Source of the DNA: Diphasiastrum complanatum | Lineage: Eukaryota > Streptophyta > Lycopodiopsida > Lycopodiales > Lycopodiaceae | DNA: 64,000 nt | Assembly (NCBI GenBank): GCA_029204225.1 | Contig: CM055100.1 | Location: 9,522,481 to 9,586,480, forward strand | Direction of reading: 5' to 3' | Part shown: piece by piece, positions 22,251 to 33,810 of the stretch | Numbering within the stretch: the first letter of the stretch is position 1 | How the letters are laid out: each line of letters begins with the position of its first letter | The notes under the pieces: generated by a model | What the model saw: the letters and a program-made list of their open reading frames with translations, nothing else | What the model was told of the DNA's origin: nothing | Databases searched by the model: none | Made by a program: the position numbers and the translations under genes

Positions 22251-22793
22251 ATATGGAGATAATGCAAAACAGAGTGTTAATTCTGCATACTAGCTCCATT
22301 TCTGTCAGAACAAAAGGCATACAAAACTATTGTACGCTGATTAGCTCCATTTTGCACTAAAAATCTTCTGATTCGACTTTGGCAAAAAAACTTATCAAGT
22401 TTTTAGTTCAGAGACCTCAATTTGCATTAAGGACGGCTAATACCTTTCTATTAGAAATGTCGATTTTAAGAGCTCTAAATGACTTGCAACTATCATAAAT
22501 TTAGAACTGAAGTTTCATCATTTCAAAACTTGCAATTTGAAGTGTAGTTGCTACTTAATTATTGAAGTTTTGCAATGAAGGAGTGATATATATAAGGTCT
22601 AAATTTCCTACTGAAGTTGATATTAGGAAAATTCCATTGTGAAATTAAAGCTTCTTTACTCAATTTTTCTCGACAATTTTCTAAATAACTAGTATTCCTA
22701 GTCGAGGTGACGTCTTATGCCCTCTCCCCTGGTTACGTATAAATACTAATTATTTAGCTAAGTAAAATGGTTGATCATATGCTAAGAGATACA
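22251..22793. other. AT-rich stretch, nothing recognised
   Basis: No open frames of note and no repeat partner seen in the window. Confidence 0.4.
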
Positions 22794-22838
22794 ATGTCCT
22801 TCGAAAAATTGAATGGAGAGAATTTGTTGCCGTGGAAG
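22794..22838 (+). pseudogene. Start of a copia gag, interrupted
   Basis: ATG at 22794 opens MSFEKLNGENLLPWK, the typical start of a UBN2 gag. It is cut off after about 15 codons by unrelated sequence that also occurs at 49343. Confidence 0.5.
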
Positions 22839-22908
22839 CAAAAACACACTGTTCAGTGTCGCGAAAGCGAAACTGTTTCTTTTTTGTTTTCGTCTTCGTA
22901 TTCGCGAA
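22835..22908 (+). repeat. Short dispersed repeat, copy 1
   Basis: About 74 bp including tcagtgtcgcgaaagcgaaa and ending ttcgtattcgcgaa. Nearly the same segment lies at 49343-49416, in both cases joined directly to copia coding sequence. It may be the start of an LTR or a small insertion. Confidence 0.65.
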
Positions 22909-24339
22909 CAATTTTATGTCTTTGAATTTTCTTTTGCACGGAAGCTTCACATAATCCTAGACACACGACTGCACATCACAGAATACATTTTATTCTAGCA
23001 ATCAAGACACGCAGCACAAGACAAGGAGATGCACGAAAATAGAGTGACTGTATTATCAGTTCAATTTTAGAGCAAGATTGTTAGTGTATCGCTCGTTGGC
23101 GGAATGACACTCTACTCTTTCGCTGTGTTCTGCTCGTTGGTAGACTTTCATGCACAGCTCTATTGTTTCTAGCAATTTTCTTTCTGCTCTACTCTCTCTC
23201 TCTCTCTCTCTCTATCTCTTACATGAACTCTGTCTATTCAGATCTATCTTTATAATCCAAAGAGGATAGTTTATACCTCTCACACTGTGGAGTTTATAAG
23301 ATGGCTAAATGTAGAAATCACAAGACTAGTTAATGCTAATCAACTAATTAGTTAGTCTCCGTCGTTGCCACTCATTTCACCTGGGCGTGAAGTCTACGAC
23401 TCCAAGCCCGTTGAGCTACCAGTTGGCAGCACGAAAGGTTTCTCTTTCGTTTGTTTCGTTTCCTTCTTTTGCTTTCGTTCTTTTCATTTCTTTCGTAACT
23501 TTTCGTTTTGCGTCTGTTTGCAGTTTGCGGTCCTAAAAGTATGCTTACAATTCGCGAATAATTCGTGAATCATTCGTGCTTTGAGTGAAGGGATGTTGAC
23601 TTTCGTGAATTGTTCTCGTTTGACCTTCGCTTCGTGTTTGTGTTGCGACAAAGTTGCAGGAGTTCACCATTTTTGATACTCCCTCTTTGTTGACATCTTC
23701 CTCTGTCTGTCTACTAGTTTTGCTTGTTTGTTTCTTGTTACAGCTTATGCTACCTCCATTCTGGTTGTTAGTTGGGCATGTCTTGATCATTTCTATGCCC
23801 AGATCAAGTAGCAGATTCTTGGGGTTGTAGTATGGTTCAACCTGTCACGGATACTCAGATTTCGAATACTCATGAACTCTTGAAATCACTTGCAATCATT
23901 CTACCATGCAAGCACACCAAGAATGCCCAAAAACAGCTCTTCTTGAAACACGGTTGGGCATTACTATGGCACTTAAAAAACAGAATGCTAAAATGGATCA
24001 TTGCAAAATGAACTAAAATCAGATCCTACACTACTTTACATAAATTGACAAAACAAGAAACAAAAACTAATCTACAACATGTTAGAAGTCCAAGAATCAA
24101 GAAACTAACCAGCCTTTTGATTCTTGGACATCCCAAGAATATCAAGAACTAGAATGTTAGAGAATATGCAAGATTTATGCCACATTTCTAGCCTATTTAG
24201 TTTACTTAAATGCTGGCTCCTACATTGATCCACAAGAAAACAAGAAACCTAATCCACAACTAGGAAAGCAAGAAAACTAATCCACTCTAAATCCACAACC
24301 ACACACAATATGAATGGAAGGGCATGATCATAGGGGCAT
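22909..24339. other. LTR-like and unassigned sequence
   Basis: Includes a (CT)11 run at about 23192-23213 and a pyrimidine-rich stretch (23430-23600) with repeated ttcgt words and ttcgcgaat, reminiscent of the dispersed repeat at 22835. No coding sequence was recognised. Confidence 0.35.
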
Positions 24340-24600
24340 CACTCAATAAAACCATCATGAGCCCAAACTGCATTTGTGTAGCCTTTAAAAACATTTACTT
24401 CACTGTCTTATTTTCGTAGTAGATACACATGTCCTTCATGGTATGTAGATACCTAAGAACTCTAAGTCAAGCCTTCCATTGTACAATCCCTAGATGTGAC
24501 ACTAACTAGCTTAAGGTAATTACTGCATAGTCTATGTTAGGTTAGGTACAAACCACCATGTACATCAAGGATCCAATAACTGAGTGATAAGGATATTTCC
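24340..24600 (-). pseudogene. Copia RT/RNase H linker fragment
   Basis: The minus strand reads YHSVIGSLMYMVVCT, then PNIDYAVITLS, and LRVLRYLHTMKDMC. This is the copia block that normally reads SLMYAMVCTRPDIAYAV followed by W-x-L-R-Y-L. Several stops. Confidence 0.75.
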
Positions 24601-25124
24601 AATGCAAAAAGCTCCTCTTCACAAAGAGGGAGTCTCTTAAATAAGCAAGAGAGCTCCTTAGGTGGAATCCTAGTGGAATTTCCACAAATTACAAGTGGAA
24701 TATTGCTCTCCACTAGAGGTCACCATCAAAAGGTGGCTCACTCTACTTTGTTTAAGAGGGAACTACTTGCATTTATTACATTTGCTTAGAAATACTAGTT
24801 CCTACATGGTCATTCCATCTTCCGAGATTCACCATGAGGCTTACACAGTTATTGCTTGTTATTACTAACCAGCATTTCTCGGCTCTCATACTTGGCTCTC
24901 AGTCTTCATTAGTCTCGTCTTCTAAGAGACCTCCTCGGTCTAAGGTGAGAAGTGCTCTTGAGTTGCTTTGTCCGAGTATCTTGGGGATTCGACAAAATCA
25001 GCCAACATCATCCCACCCCTAATGTGTTGCAGGACCCATTGCAATTCATATTGGATAATGTTGCCTCGCTTTGCATTGGCATCTTCGATCGTCACTAGGA
25101 AAAGCGTAGATCCTCGATGGCTAA
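24601..25124. other. Unassigned sequence with short inverted repeats
   Basis: Contains agtggaatttccac-like palindromes (24660-24720). No coding similarity. Confidence 0.35.
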
Positions 25125-26201
25125 TCTGCCCTTCAAAACAGATCAACAACGACAACACTGGAAAGTGAAACGTCGTACGAAATGTGGACATGTAGAAAGC
25201 ATGATCTGTCATACATACGTGTGTTTGGATGTGCAGCATATAAGAACATTCCAAAAGAAAAAAAAAGCAAGCTCGATGACAAATCAGAGCAAACAATTAT
25301 GGTCAGCTACTCGAATAGAACACAAGTGTACAGGCTCTATGATCCAACCACGAAGAAGGTTGTTTCGAACAGAGATGTGAAGTTTGATGAGTCCACATTC
25401 CCTGGACTAAAAGACAAAAGAGGCCATGAGATCTTCACACTGCGGCCTATTCAAGAGGGAGATCGAGGATAGACATCAAATCAAAATGCAGAGCCGCAGA
25501 CTCCAGAGCAGCAGAAAGCAGAGGATCAACCCCACAAACAAGAAACGTTCGAGCAGCGACGGAATGAGCCTAGAAGGTCAACAAGACAAAGAAGATCTCT
25601 AGACCGCTACTCTGACAATCTTCAATGGAGCGAAGACATGCAGTTCGAGTACTGCAGCTTCACTGAAGAGACAACAACATACCAACAAGCTATCCAGAGT
25701 CCAGAGGGAGAATTTTGAAAGCAAGCAATGTCAGAGGAGATCGAGTCGATGAGACGAAACAAGGCATGGACATTAGAGCCACTACCAGATTACAAAAAAA
25801 TAGTCGACTGCAAGTGGGTATACAAGAAAAAGATGAAATCGGATGGCCGCTACAAAGCAAGGCTTGTCGCAAAGGGCTACATGCACAGATATGGTGTTGA
25901 TTATTTTGACACATATTCGTCCATGATCAAGATGGCGAGCATAAGGCTACTCCTTGCATACGCCACATAGCACAATCTGGAAATTCACCAGATTGACGTG
26001 AAACAGCCTTTCTCCACAAAGATCTAAAGGAGAAAATCTTCATGAAACAACTTGAAGGTTTTGAAGACCCCGACAATCGACAATATGTCTATCGGTTGCA
26101 GAGATGCATCTATGGTCTAAAACAAGCATCACAAGCCTGGTACAAGAAGCTTGATGGTCTTTTGAACTCTCTAGACTTCAATCCTACTCAACCAGAATGC
26201 T
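25125..26201 (+). pseudogene. Copia integrase-RT, first copy of a tandem duplication
   Basis: Integrase C-terminus (VFGCAAYKNIPKEKKSKLDD, NRDVKFDESTFPG), acidic linker, RT start (SEEIESMRRNKAWTLEPLPD, DCKWVYKKKMK, ARLVAKGYMHRYGVDYFDT), then RT to the LDFNPTQPE block at about 26200. There it switches abruptly back to integrase sequence. Several stops and shifts. Confidence 0.82.
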
Positions 26202-28005
26202 AGTCGAAGGAGCCAAATACATGATGGCACAAGATCAGTTGCCAAGTCAATTCTGGACTGAGGCAATAGCTGCAGCTCTACACCTACAGAATAGATCAAC
26301 AATGACAACATTGGAAAACAAAATTTCATACGAAATGTGGACAAGTAGAAAGCCTAATCTGTCATACGTACGTGTGTTTGGATGTGCAACATATAAGCAC
26401 ATTCCAAAAGAAAAAAGAAGCAAGCTCGATGACAAATTAGAGCAAACAATCATGGTCGGCTACTCGAATGGAACATAAGTGTACAGGCTATATGATCCAA
26501 CCACGAAGAAGGTTGTTTTGAACAGAGATGTGAAGTTCGACGAGTCCATATTCCTTAGACTAAAAGACGAAAGAGGCCATAAGATCTTCACATTGCTGCC
26601 TATTCAAGAGGGAGATCGAGGACAGACATCAAATCAGAATGCAGAGCCGTAGACTCCAGAGCGGCAGGAAGCAGAGGATCAACCCCACAAAAAAGAAACG
26701 TCCGAACAGCAACAAAACGATCCTAGAAGGTCAACAAGACAAAGAAGACCTTTAGACCGCCACTCTGACAATCTTCAATGGAGAGAAGACATGCAGTTCG
26801 AGTACTGCAGCTTCACTGAAGGGCCAGCAACATACCAAGAAGCTATCCAGAGTCCAGAGGGAAAACACATATTCGTCCATGGTCAAGATGACAAGCATAA
26901 GGCTACTCCTTGCATATTCCACATAGCACAATCTAGAAATTCACCAGATTGACGTGAAAACAGCCTTTCTCCATGGAGATCTAGACGAGAAAATCTTCAT
27001 GAAGCAGTCTGAAGGTTTTGAAGACCCTGATAATCGACAATATGTCTGTCGGTTGCAGAGATGCATCTACGGTCTAAAACAAGCATTACGAGCTTGGTAC
27101 AAGAAGTTCGATGGTCTTCTGAAGTCTCTAGACTTCAATCCTACTCAACCAGACTGCAATGTGTACATTAAAAGAGTAGGAAAAGATTTTTTGATATTGA
27201 CCATTTTCGTGGATGATTCGCTAATGATAGAAAATTCCTTGATGCTGAGAAAAGACACAAAAAATCAAATTTCTGAAAGCTACGAAATCACAGATCTTGA
27301 AGAAGCAACAAAATGCCTTGGCTGGAAATCAGAAGAGATTGAACAAAGAGCGAAATGCACTTGAGTCAATCAGAATATGCCAGAAAAGTGCTAAAGTAGT
27401 ACCACATGATGGCTACAAAGAGAAGGTACACCAATGATAGCTGGAGCCAAGCTCACGAAGCAGGATTGCCTAAAAATGGAAGAGGAAGAACAGAAGATGA
27501 CAAGTATACCCTACCAGAATTTAATCGGTAGTCTCATGTATCTGACAATTTGTACCAGACCCGATCTGGCTTTCTTTGTTTATGCATTGAGCCAATTCTC
27601 TTCAAATCCTGGCATAGCACATTGGCAAATGGCCAAATGAATCCTACAGTATCTGAAGGGTACCCAGACTAGAAAATTAACCTACAGAACTGAAAACAAA
27701 GAAAAAGGATTTGAGCTGCACCACTGGGCGAGCTACAAAGATGACAGCAAGTCCATTACTGGATGATGTACCATGGCGTGCGGAGCTGCAATCAGCTGGA
27801 TATGCAAAAAGCAAACCTTGGTGGCTCAATCCTCTTGCGAAGCTGAATATGTCGTAGCTTTGAAGGTGGTGAATGAGGTAGTGTGGCTGCAGATTATGCT
27901 AGAGGCAATCGGGATACCACAAGAAGGGCCAAGCATGATGATGATGGACTCTCAGAGTGCCATCTCTCTGTCACAGGATTCGACTCATGGACAAGAGCAC
28001 ATGGT
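26202..28005 (+). pseudogene. Copia integrase-RT-RNase H, second copy
   Basis: Restarts upstream in integrase (FWTEAIAAALHLQNRSTM). It repeats the first copy but lacks about 200 bp covering the RT N-terminus (junction at about 26860). RT continues with VKTAFLHGDLDEKIFM, RCIYGLKQALRAWYKK and LTIFVDDSLM, then SLMYLTICTRPDLAFFVYAL and RNase H (ISWICKKQTLVAQSSCEAEY, MMDSQSAISLS). It ends abruptly near 28005 without an LTR. Confidence 0.85.
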
Positions 28006-28178
28006 GCTTGTCTTTCCCTGGATTCGTCAACATCTGATCCTTCATCTTCTTCCTTGATGGCATCATACATAGCTAACTTTAGACTCGTCTATTCATCATT
28101 GGATTTAAGCTCGCATCTAATCCATCTTGGAAGGCCAACTAAAAACCAGATGATGAGAATCTGTTCGGAGGGTTGTTC

Positions 28179-28463
28179 CTATACTTGACTTTTGAGGCAT
28201 TTGAAACGCTCGATATAGTCTCGTACACATTCATCCTTTGCCATCTTGATGTTACTCAATTTGACAAAAGGACTCTTGATCAAGCGAAAGGGCTTAAAAC
28301 GCTTGATAAAGGACTCTTTCAAGATTGACCAGTCTGTCTTATCTTCATGATCAAGGTTGAAAAACCAATCACGTGCTTTAGTGATCATGGTCATCGAAAA
28401 CAGTTGGACCACACTCGAGATTAGCTTTGAAAATCCCAGTTGGAGTTGCTTAATATACAACAT
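28179..28463 (-). pseudogene. Ty3/gypsy gag core, inverted relative to its partner
   Basis: An open minus-strand frame of 94 aa: ITKARDWFFNLDHEDKTDWS, LKESFIKRF, IKSPFVKLSNIKMAKDE, VRDYIERFKCL. This matches the retrotransposon gag core (PF03732 type: W-F, F-x-x-F, D-Y-I-x-R-F). It meets plus-strand gag sequence head-to-head at about 28465. Confidence 0.8.
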
Positions 28464-28469
28464 CAGCTA

Positions 28470-28950
28470 CAGATGGAGAAACTCACCAATGAGTTTCAAA
28501 CTACCTTGAAATCTATCCAAAGCAGTATGCCTGGTCAATCAAACCCTGCACAAGTACCTTATAGATGAAAAGCAATATGGTGCCCACACTGCCGGGCTAC
28601 GCATCCTGTTGATGCTTGTCCTTCATATCGACCTATCCAAGCACATACAGTTCAACAATATGAAGTACATCCATCACAGTCTGGAAATGCCTTGCCTTAT
28701 CATGAATATCCACCATCAAGTCCAGAACCACTAGCCATACAAAATGGCTACGCCGCTATACAAGGGCCACTGCACACCAGATGTTTCATCTGTGGTGAAA
28801 CCGGCCACTTCATGGTTGATTGTCCAGTTAAGACCCAGTACCATGCTGAGTGTCCCGACTATATCCGAAAACACAGTTTCAAAGACTGTCCAAAGCAACC
28901 AACTAAGATCCTACCTACCCGTCACGTCAGTTATGAATCACAATAGGACC
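28470..28950 (+). pseudogene. Gypsy gag C-terminal part with zinc knuckles
   Basis: Plus-strand sequence: CPHCRATHPVDACPS, then RCFICGETGHFMVDCPVK (a perfect C-x2-C-x4-H-x4-C) and a further cysteine-rich segment to KDCPKQP. It would follow the gag core at 28179-28463 if that core were turned round, so the two are probably one gag with an internal inversion. Confidence 0.75.
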
Positions 28951-31020
28951 CTCACGACAACCACACGAGCACCATAACAACCAACAGTTAAACCTGCTGC
29001 TCAATCGAGAAGTTTCTTGTAAACTTCTACATCACTGTCCAATACACCAGCTCCATAATGAAGAAAAGACAATATGAAATGAGTCCTTGTCAAAAGAAAG
29101 TGAAACCAATATTCTGTCATCTGCTACAATGTCCAACCAAGAGCAACCTCCACAGGGAATTGACAGTTTTTCTCCCCTTCTACAACCTCAAATCTATTTG
29201 TCTTTTCACATGCTGATAAGATTTCCAATGTGCCAATCCACAATAAATCTAGGATTTGGAAATCCAGATAGAAATTCAGTTCTGAATCTCTTGTTCACAG
29301 AGGCCCTCAGGACATAGTGCCTCAATAATACCTGCATTTCAAGCTATATCTTCCAACATTTGCTATCAATGATGGTATACCTTGCCTTGTTTTGACAAGG
29401 GCATATGAGAGTAAGTCACATTACTCTACAACACAAATGAAATATTACAACTATCAAGGTACATTATCAATGTTGATGAATGCAAGTTTTGTTCGACAAG
29501 TGCTATACAGTTCTCACTCTCTGTAACGTTTGTTTATTTCCTTGTTTCTCTTCACCTATTTTGTGTGATTGATTTTTACATGAGGAATAGCTACTGCACG
29601 AGAGTCTTCTATAGAGCATCTCCAAAATAATTTTTATTCATCTATCCATCTTCAGATTCCCTTATACAGCAGTTTAGGATTTTTTAGGCATATGAAAAAT
29701 CCATGTCAACTTAGAGTTGATTCCTGCATCTCATTGCCATATTATTCTTTGAGTCAACTACAGCAAGATCGAAACAAATTTAGTTAAAATTTGTTCAATC
29801 CTTAGTCCAGTCACATGTTCAACGAGTTTCAACTACGTGTTCCACACGGCGATCCAATCTTGAGCATGAACAGTCACCAGCAACAACATCCTCACCAACA
29901 GATTTTGGGAAGAAGAGAGGGGGGGGGGGGTGGAGTGGATTTGCTTGGATCCACTGGAGCAGTTACGCTACCTGCAACAACACCAGCAAGATCGACAACC
30001 ATGGTCACAAACCCAAAGTCGACAACGACAAGGCTAAGAAGATAGATGGGCAATCCAAAGCGACTCAATCAGAAGAAGTATCTCAGTCACGAAGAAGATC
30101 CTTAAGAAAAGAGAAACACAAGCATTGGAAAATCAGTCTCCTTTTTCAACCAACCTCTTGCCATACTTCTGCGCCCATTCTCATGTCTATCGCCCACACC
30201 ATCTACCGTTGTAACCACCACCCTTCCTTCCATCTGTTTGTTTATCATCAGTTTACTGTTCTTCCAAGAAATTCCCAGGTTTTGATAGTCTTACCGAAGC
30301 AGCTGATAGATCATTGCAAGTGTCTTGCGGAGACCAACTACCACCTATATTGGTTGTTCAGCCATCCAAGAAGCTGAGGAGGAAAGGACAAAACTTAAGC
30401 AACAGATGAGTCAGATCAACCTTGATCAGAAGAAACTCTCTAGAGCAATGATAGTTGAATCCCCTCGTATGAAGCCCAAAGAGATCCAAAAGTAATGGGT
30501 CAAAAGAAAGAGCTGCAGAAAAAGAAAGATGAAGACAACCGTGAACCTGCAAATAAAGCAAACTCCTCACCTAGCAAGTGGTGGTCAAAGCTCGACATTG
30601 CAAGGGTCCAAGGCTGCAACTGTAGAACTATCAGTTCCTTCATCCTTTTACCAAGCCTTCATCATGTTTCCTTTCTGTTATCAAACCGTCCATCCAAAAC
30701 TGTTCCTACCACCAATTTTTGATGACTCCATCCCCGTGAGACTGGTAATCAAAGTTTGTGCAACCTGCAGATCAAAGGTTTTCCTTGAGACTGGAACTGA
30801 GAGAATAACCACAGAAACACCCAGAGGCAAATGGAGGATACAGACCTCCCAGAAGATAGAGTCTGCCAAGAAACCAAAGATGAAACCGTCAATGGCAGAT
30901 ACAAGTGACAAAACAAAGAGACACATGAAAAGCACTCAAGCATACAAGTTGTGGAGTTGCTGAGAGCTCTCCAATTTTGAGAATGTCAACCAATTGCAGA
31001 CATTCTAATTAAACTCCGGC
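28951..31020 (+). other. Probable decayed gypsy body, unresolved
   Basis: Short plus-strand frames (30529-30963, 144 aa; 29815-30045) have lysine/glutamine-rich composition and follow the gag knuckles. No protease, RT or integrase block could be recognised. A G-run lies at about 29920. Confidence 0.35.
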
Positions 31021-31095
31021 AATTCGTAAAAAACAATTTTTGTGATAAACACTGGCGACAATAAGCACTTGGTTTTATGTAATGAGTTGAAGGCT

Positions 31096-31116
31096 GCCTG
31101 CTACAGGGTAGCAGGC
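31096..31116. other. Hairpin-forming inverted repeat
   Basis: Perfect 9-bp arms GCCTGCTAC and GTAGCAGGC around a 3-base loop. First of two strong hairpins within 125 bp, upstream of the GDSL gene. Confidence 0.6.
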
Positions 31117-31194
31117 CTGCCCACGCCTGCTAACGGGCATAATTTGCCATTTGGGCCCTTCAACTGCCCTTCAATTGATAGGTTGTTACACTAT

Positions 31195-31220
31195 GGCTCT
31201 GAACGTCTATGTTCAGAGCC
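31195..31220. other. Hairpin-forming inverted repeat
   Basis: Perfect 10-bp arms GGCTCTGAAC and GTTCAGAGCC around a 6-base loop. Confidence 0.6.
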
Positions 31221-31433
31221 AATGAAAATGTGCCAGCTGTCCACTATCATCCCAAATGCAAATTATGGTTTAATGTTATGGCATCTAAGCTAAGCACCAT
31301 AAAGAACCCATGTGCTAGGGAGGGTCCATGACTCAAAAGGAAAGAAAAAGGAAGACTCTCTTAAAGGTAAAGTTTCGAAATTCAAAAATTTGAATTCGAG
31401 CATCTCTACTATTTCAAAAATGTGAAGGAATTT

Positions 31434-31437
<4 letters not shown>

Positions 31438-31526
<89 letters not shown>
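31438..31526. repeat. (CT)44 microsatellite in the GDSL upstream region
   Basis: Uninterrupted dinucleotide tract ending 181 bp before the GDSL ATG. GA/CT tracts near plant promoters can bind BBR/BPC proteins, but length polymorphism without function is equally likely. Confidence 0.9.
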
Positions 31527-31530
<4 letters not shown>

Positions 31531-31707
31531 CCATGCTATCCCTCGAATTTCTGTCAGGCTTAATTCCTGCGTTTTTCTGAAGTATCTCCTTTACTGCTCC
31601 CATTCTGTGATACAACAAAGATAAAGCGTTCATGAAGGAAGTGGTAACTGTGATAAGTTCTTTGTTATTTATAACAGCTTTGATTTGTTGTATCACAGTA
31701 CATAAAG

Positions 31708-33717
31708 ATGGCTTCAAACAGAAGGTGCAGGACTATGAAATTGGTTCTTTTTCTGAAGGTTAGCATGTGCACTTTGTTTGTACATTTTGGGTACTCGTGC
31801 GCTGGATCCATTGAAGCTGACAGCGATGGCAGGTGTTTTCCACTCCTTTTTGCTTTTGGGGATTCTCTGTCCGATACTGGAAATGCACAACACATTTTTC
31901 CTTTGGAGCAAAAGCGCGCTGCAATGCTTCCCTATGGCCAGACCTTCTTCAATCGTCCTAACGACAGATTCTCTGATGGCCGCCTCTTGATCGATTTCAT
32001 TGGTGAGACAGACTAATTCTGTTAGCATTTGTGAATCACATGCCTACAATGTGTCAATCAGCATGGTCTCATATAATTTAGTATATCTACAGCAGCAATA
32101 TGAACACGAACCATAACAGTCTACGTATATATGCTGTCAATCAATCAGGTGTTCAATACTTAAACCCTTTCCTATTGCGATTTATAAGAAATCCGGAATG
32201 AAATAGGATAATGAAGTTTTAGCTTGTCGCTTTATTTCGTGCTAATAAGAAGATCACCTTGCTGCTGCAGCGCAAGCTCTGAGGCTCCCCCTTTTAAATC
32301 CCTACGTAAAGAGTGCCGGGACTAGCTTTCAGCAAGGAGTTAATTTAGCAACATCGGGAGCCACAGCAACTGATATCGCCTTCTTGGTTCCATACACGCT
32401 GAGAGTGCAGCTATACTGGCTTAGAAAATTCAAGGCCAATATTCTTGAAAGACTAGGTTCAAACGGTACAACATACAACTACAACTGCAAATCATAGTAT
32501 CTCATAAGAAAAAGCAATTGATGTGGCTATAGCTCGAGGGAATTGTTATATTTGCCTGGATGATAAAATTGATCAATCAGTTTCTGCATGCAGACACCTT
32601 ACAGTCATCATTGCCTCCTCTCGACTCTATTAGTAAAGCTTTATACGTTGTTTGGATTGGTGGTAATGACTACAACGCTCGGCTTTTCGTGTATAACATG
32701 ACAATGGACCAGTTGACGAAATCTGTGGATGAAGTCATGAATGCAATGTCCTCTAATCTAGAGGTATACAATTATATAATGCATATAAAACTGATGGACA
32801 GTGCATCACTGAAGGCTAATCTCCGATGATCTACTATACATCTAGTACTGCTTGCCAACCAGAATCACTCGTCCCTTAACAGAGAAAGCTCAAGCGTGCT
32901 AAAATATTGTATGCTGTAGAGATCATCTACTCATCTTTTCAGTACTACCAAGTCGTCATCTTTCAGCTCGCTCATCTTTTATTTACAAAAGTATCTCCAC
33001 ATAAATGCAAATATAGAACCAAGAATCAATGATTCAACGATTGGCTGATCCTCATTCATTTGTCAACAGGATCTGTACACTGAAGGAGCAAGGGCAATAT
33101 TGATTGTAAATCTTCCACCAGTTGGATGCACTCCAGAAGTGCTGACTTTCGTACGAGGACATCCGCATGAATATGACTCCGTCGGCTGCTTCCGGCCATA
33201 TAATGAAGTATTTCGAGCTCATAATAAGGTTCTGAAGGAGTTGTGGCACAATCTGACCCGATTGCATCCTGACGCAACTTTTGTACACGCGGATTACTAC
33301 GCCATCTCCTACGACATACTACGGCACCCCCTGAAATATGGTAAGCAAAACAGCTTATTTTCTATGTACCAAATCAAAAATTGCTTTTTCCTTTGGGATG
33401 ATCATTCAATCTTCGAGCATAGTATTTCAATGATTTCTTGCTTTTCAGGGATGGCTAATGTGATGCAAGCATGCTGCGGATTGGGTGGGAGCTACAACTT
33501 TGACTTCTCACTGCAATGTGGCATGATTCTAGATATCATTGGTGCGCTTTACAGCCCGCCAGCTTGTAAAAATCCAGCAATATATTCCAATTGGGATGGT
33601 ATTCATCCAACAGAAGCTTTCTCCCAGATTGTTGCAGCAGCTTTCCTAACTGGGCAGTACATTGAGCCTGCAGATGCATTCCAGAATTGCACCTTTGACT
33701 TTAGCATGTTTTTGTGA
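31708..33717 (+). CDS. GDSL esterase/lipase, complete, five exons
   Basis: Exons 31708-32002, 32271-32456, 32594-32763, 33070-33340 and 33449-33717 join in frame to 396 aa. All introns are GT-AG. Residues 9-33 form a hydrophobic signal peptide, so the product is probably secreted; a second in-frame Met at 10 could also start it. SGNH hydrolase blocks: I GDSLSDTGN (51-59, nucleophile S53), II NLATSGA (G128), III IGGND (N185), V DGIHP (D357, H360). The length and exon number are typical of plant GDSL lipases, which hydrolyse acyl esters in the cell wall or apoplast; the substrate is unknown. Upstream are a TATA-like TATTTATA near 31667 and a CT microsatellite. No lesion found, so the gene is probably functional. 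Confidence 0.93.
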
Positions 33718-33804
33718 CAGCTCTTCTGAATGTGATTTTGCTTGATCTTGTTTGTCCGTATTTAAGAACCGGCCACTGACGTGCTGATGATATTTTGAGC
33801 CCAA

Positions 33805-33810
33805 AATAAA
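33805..33810 (+). promoter_or_regulatory. Polyadenylation signal of the GDSL gene
   Basis: AATAAA, 88 bp after the stop codon. Confidence 0.55.

Noticed and set aside
32560-32829. Contiguous 89-codon frame in the GDSL gene
   Set aside because: It includes intron sequence on both sides; only 32594-32763 is exon 3.
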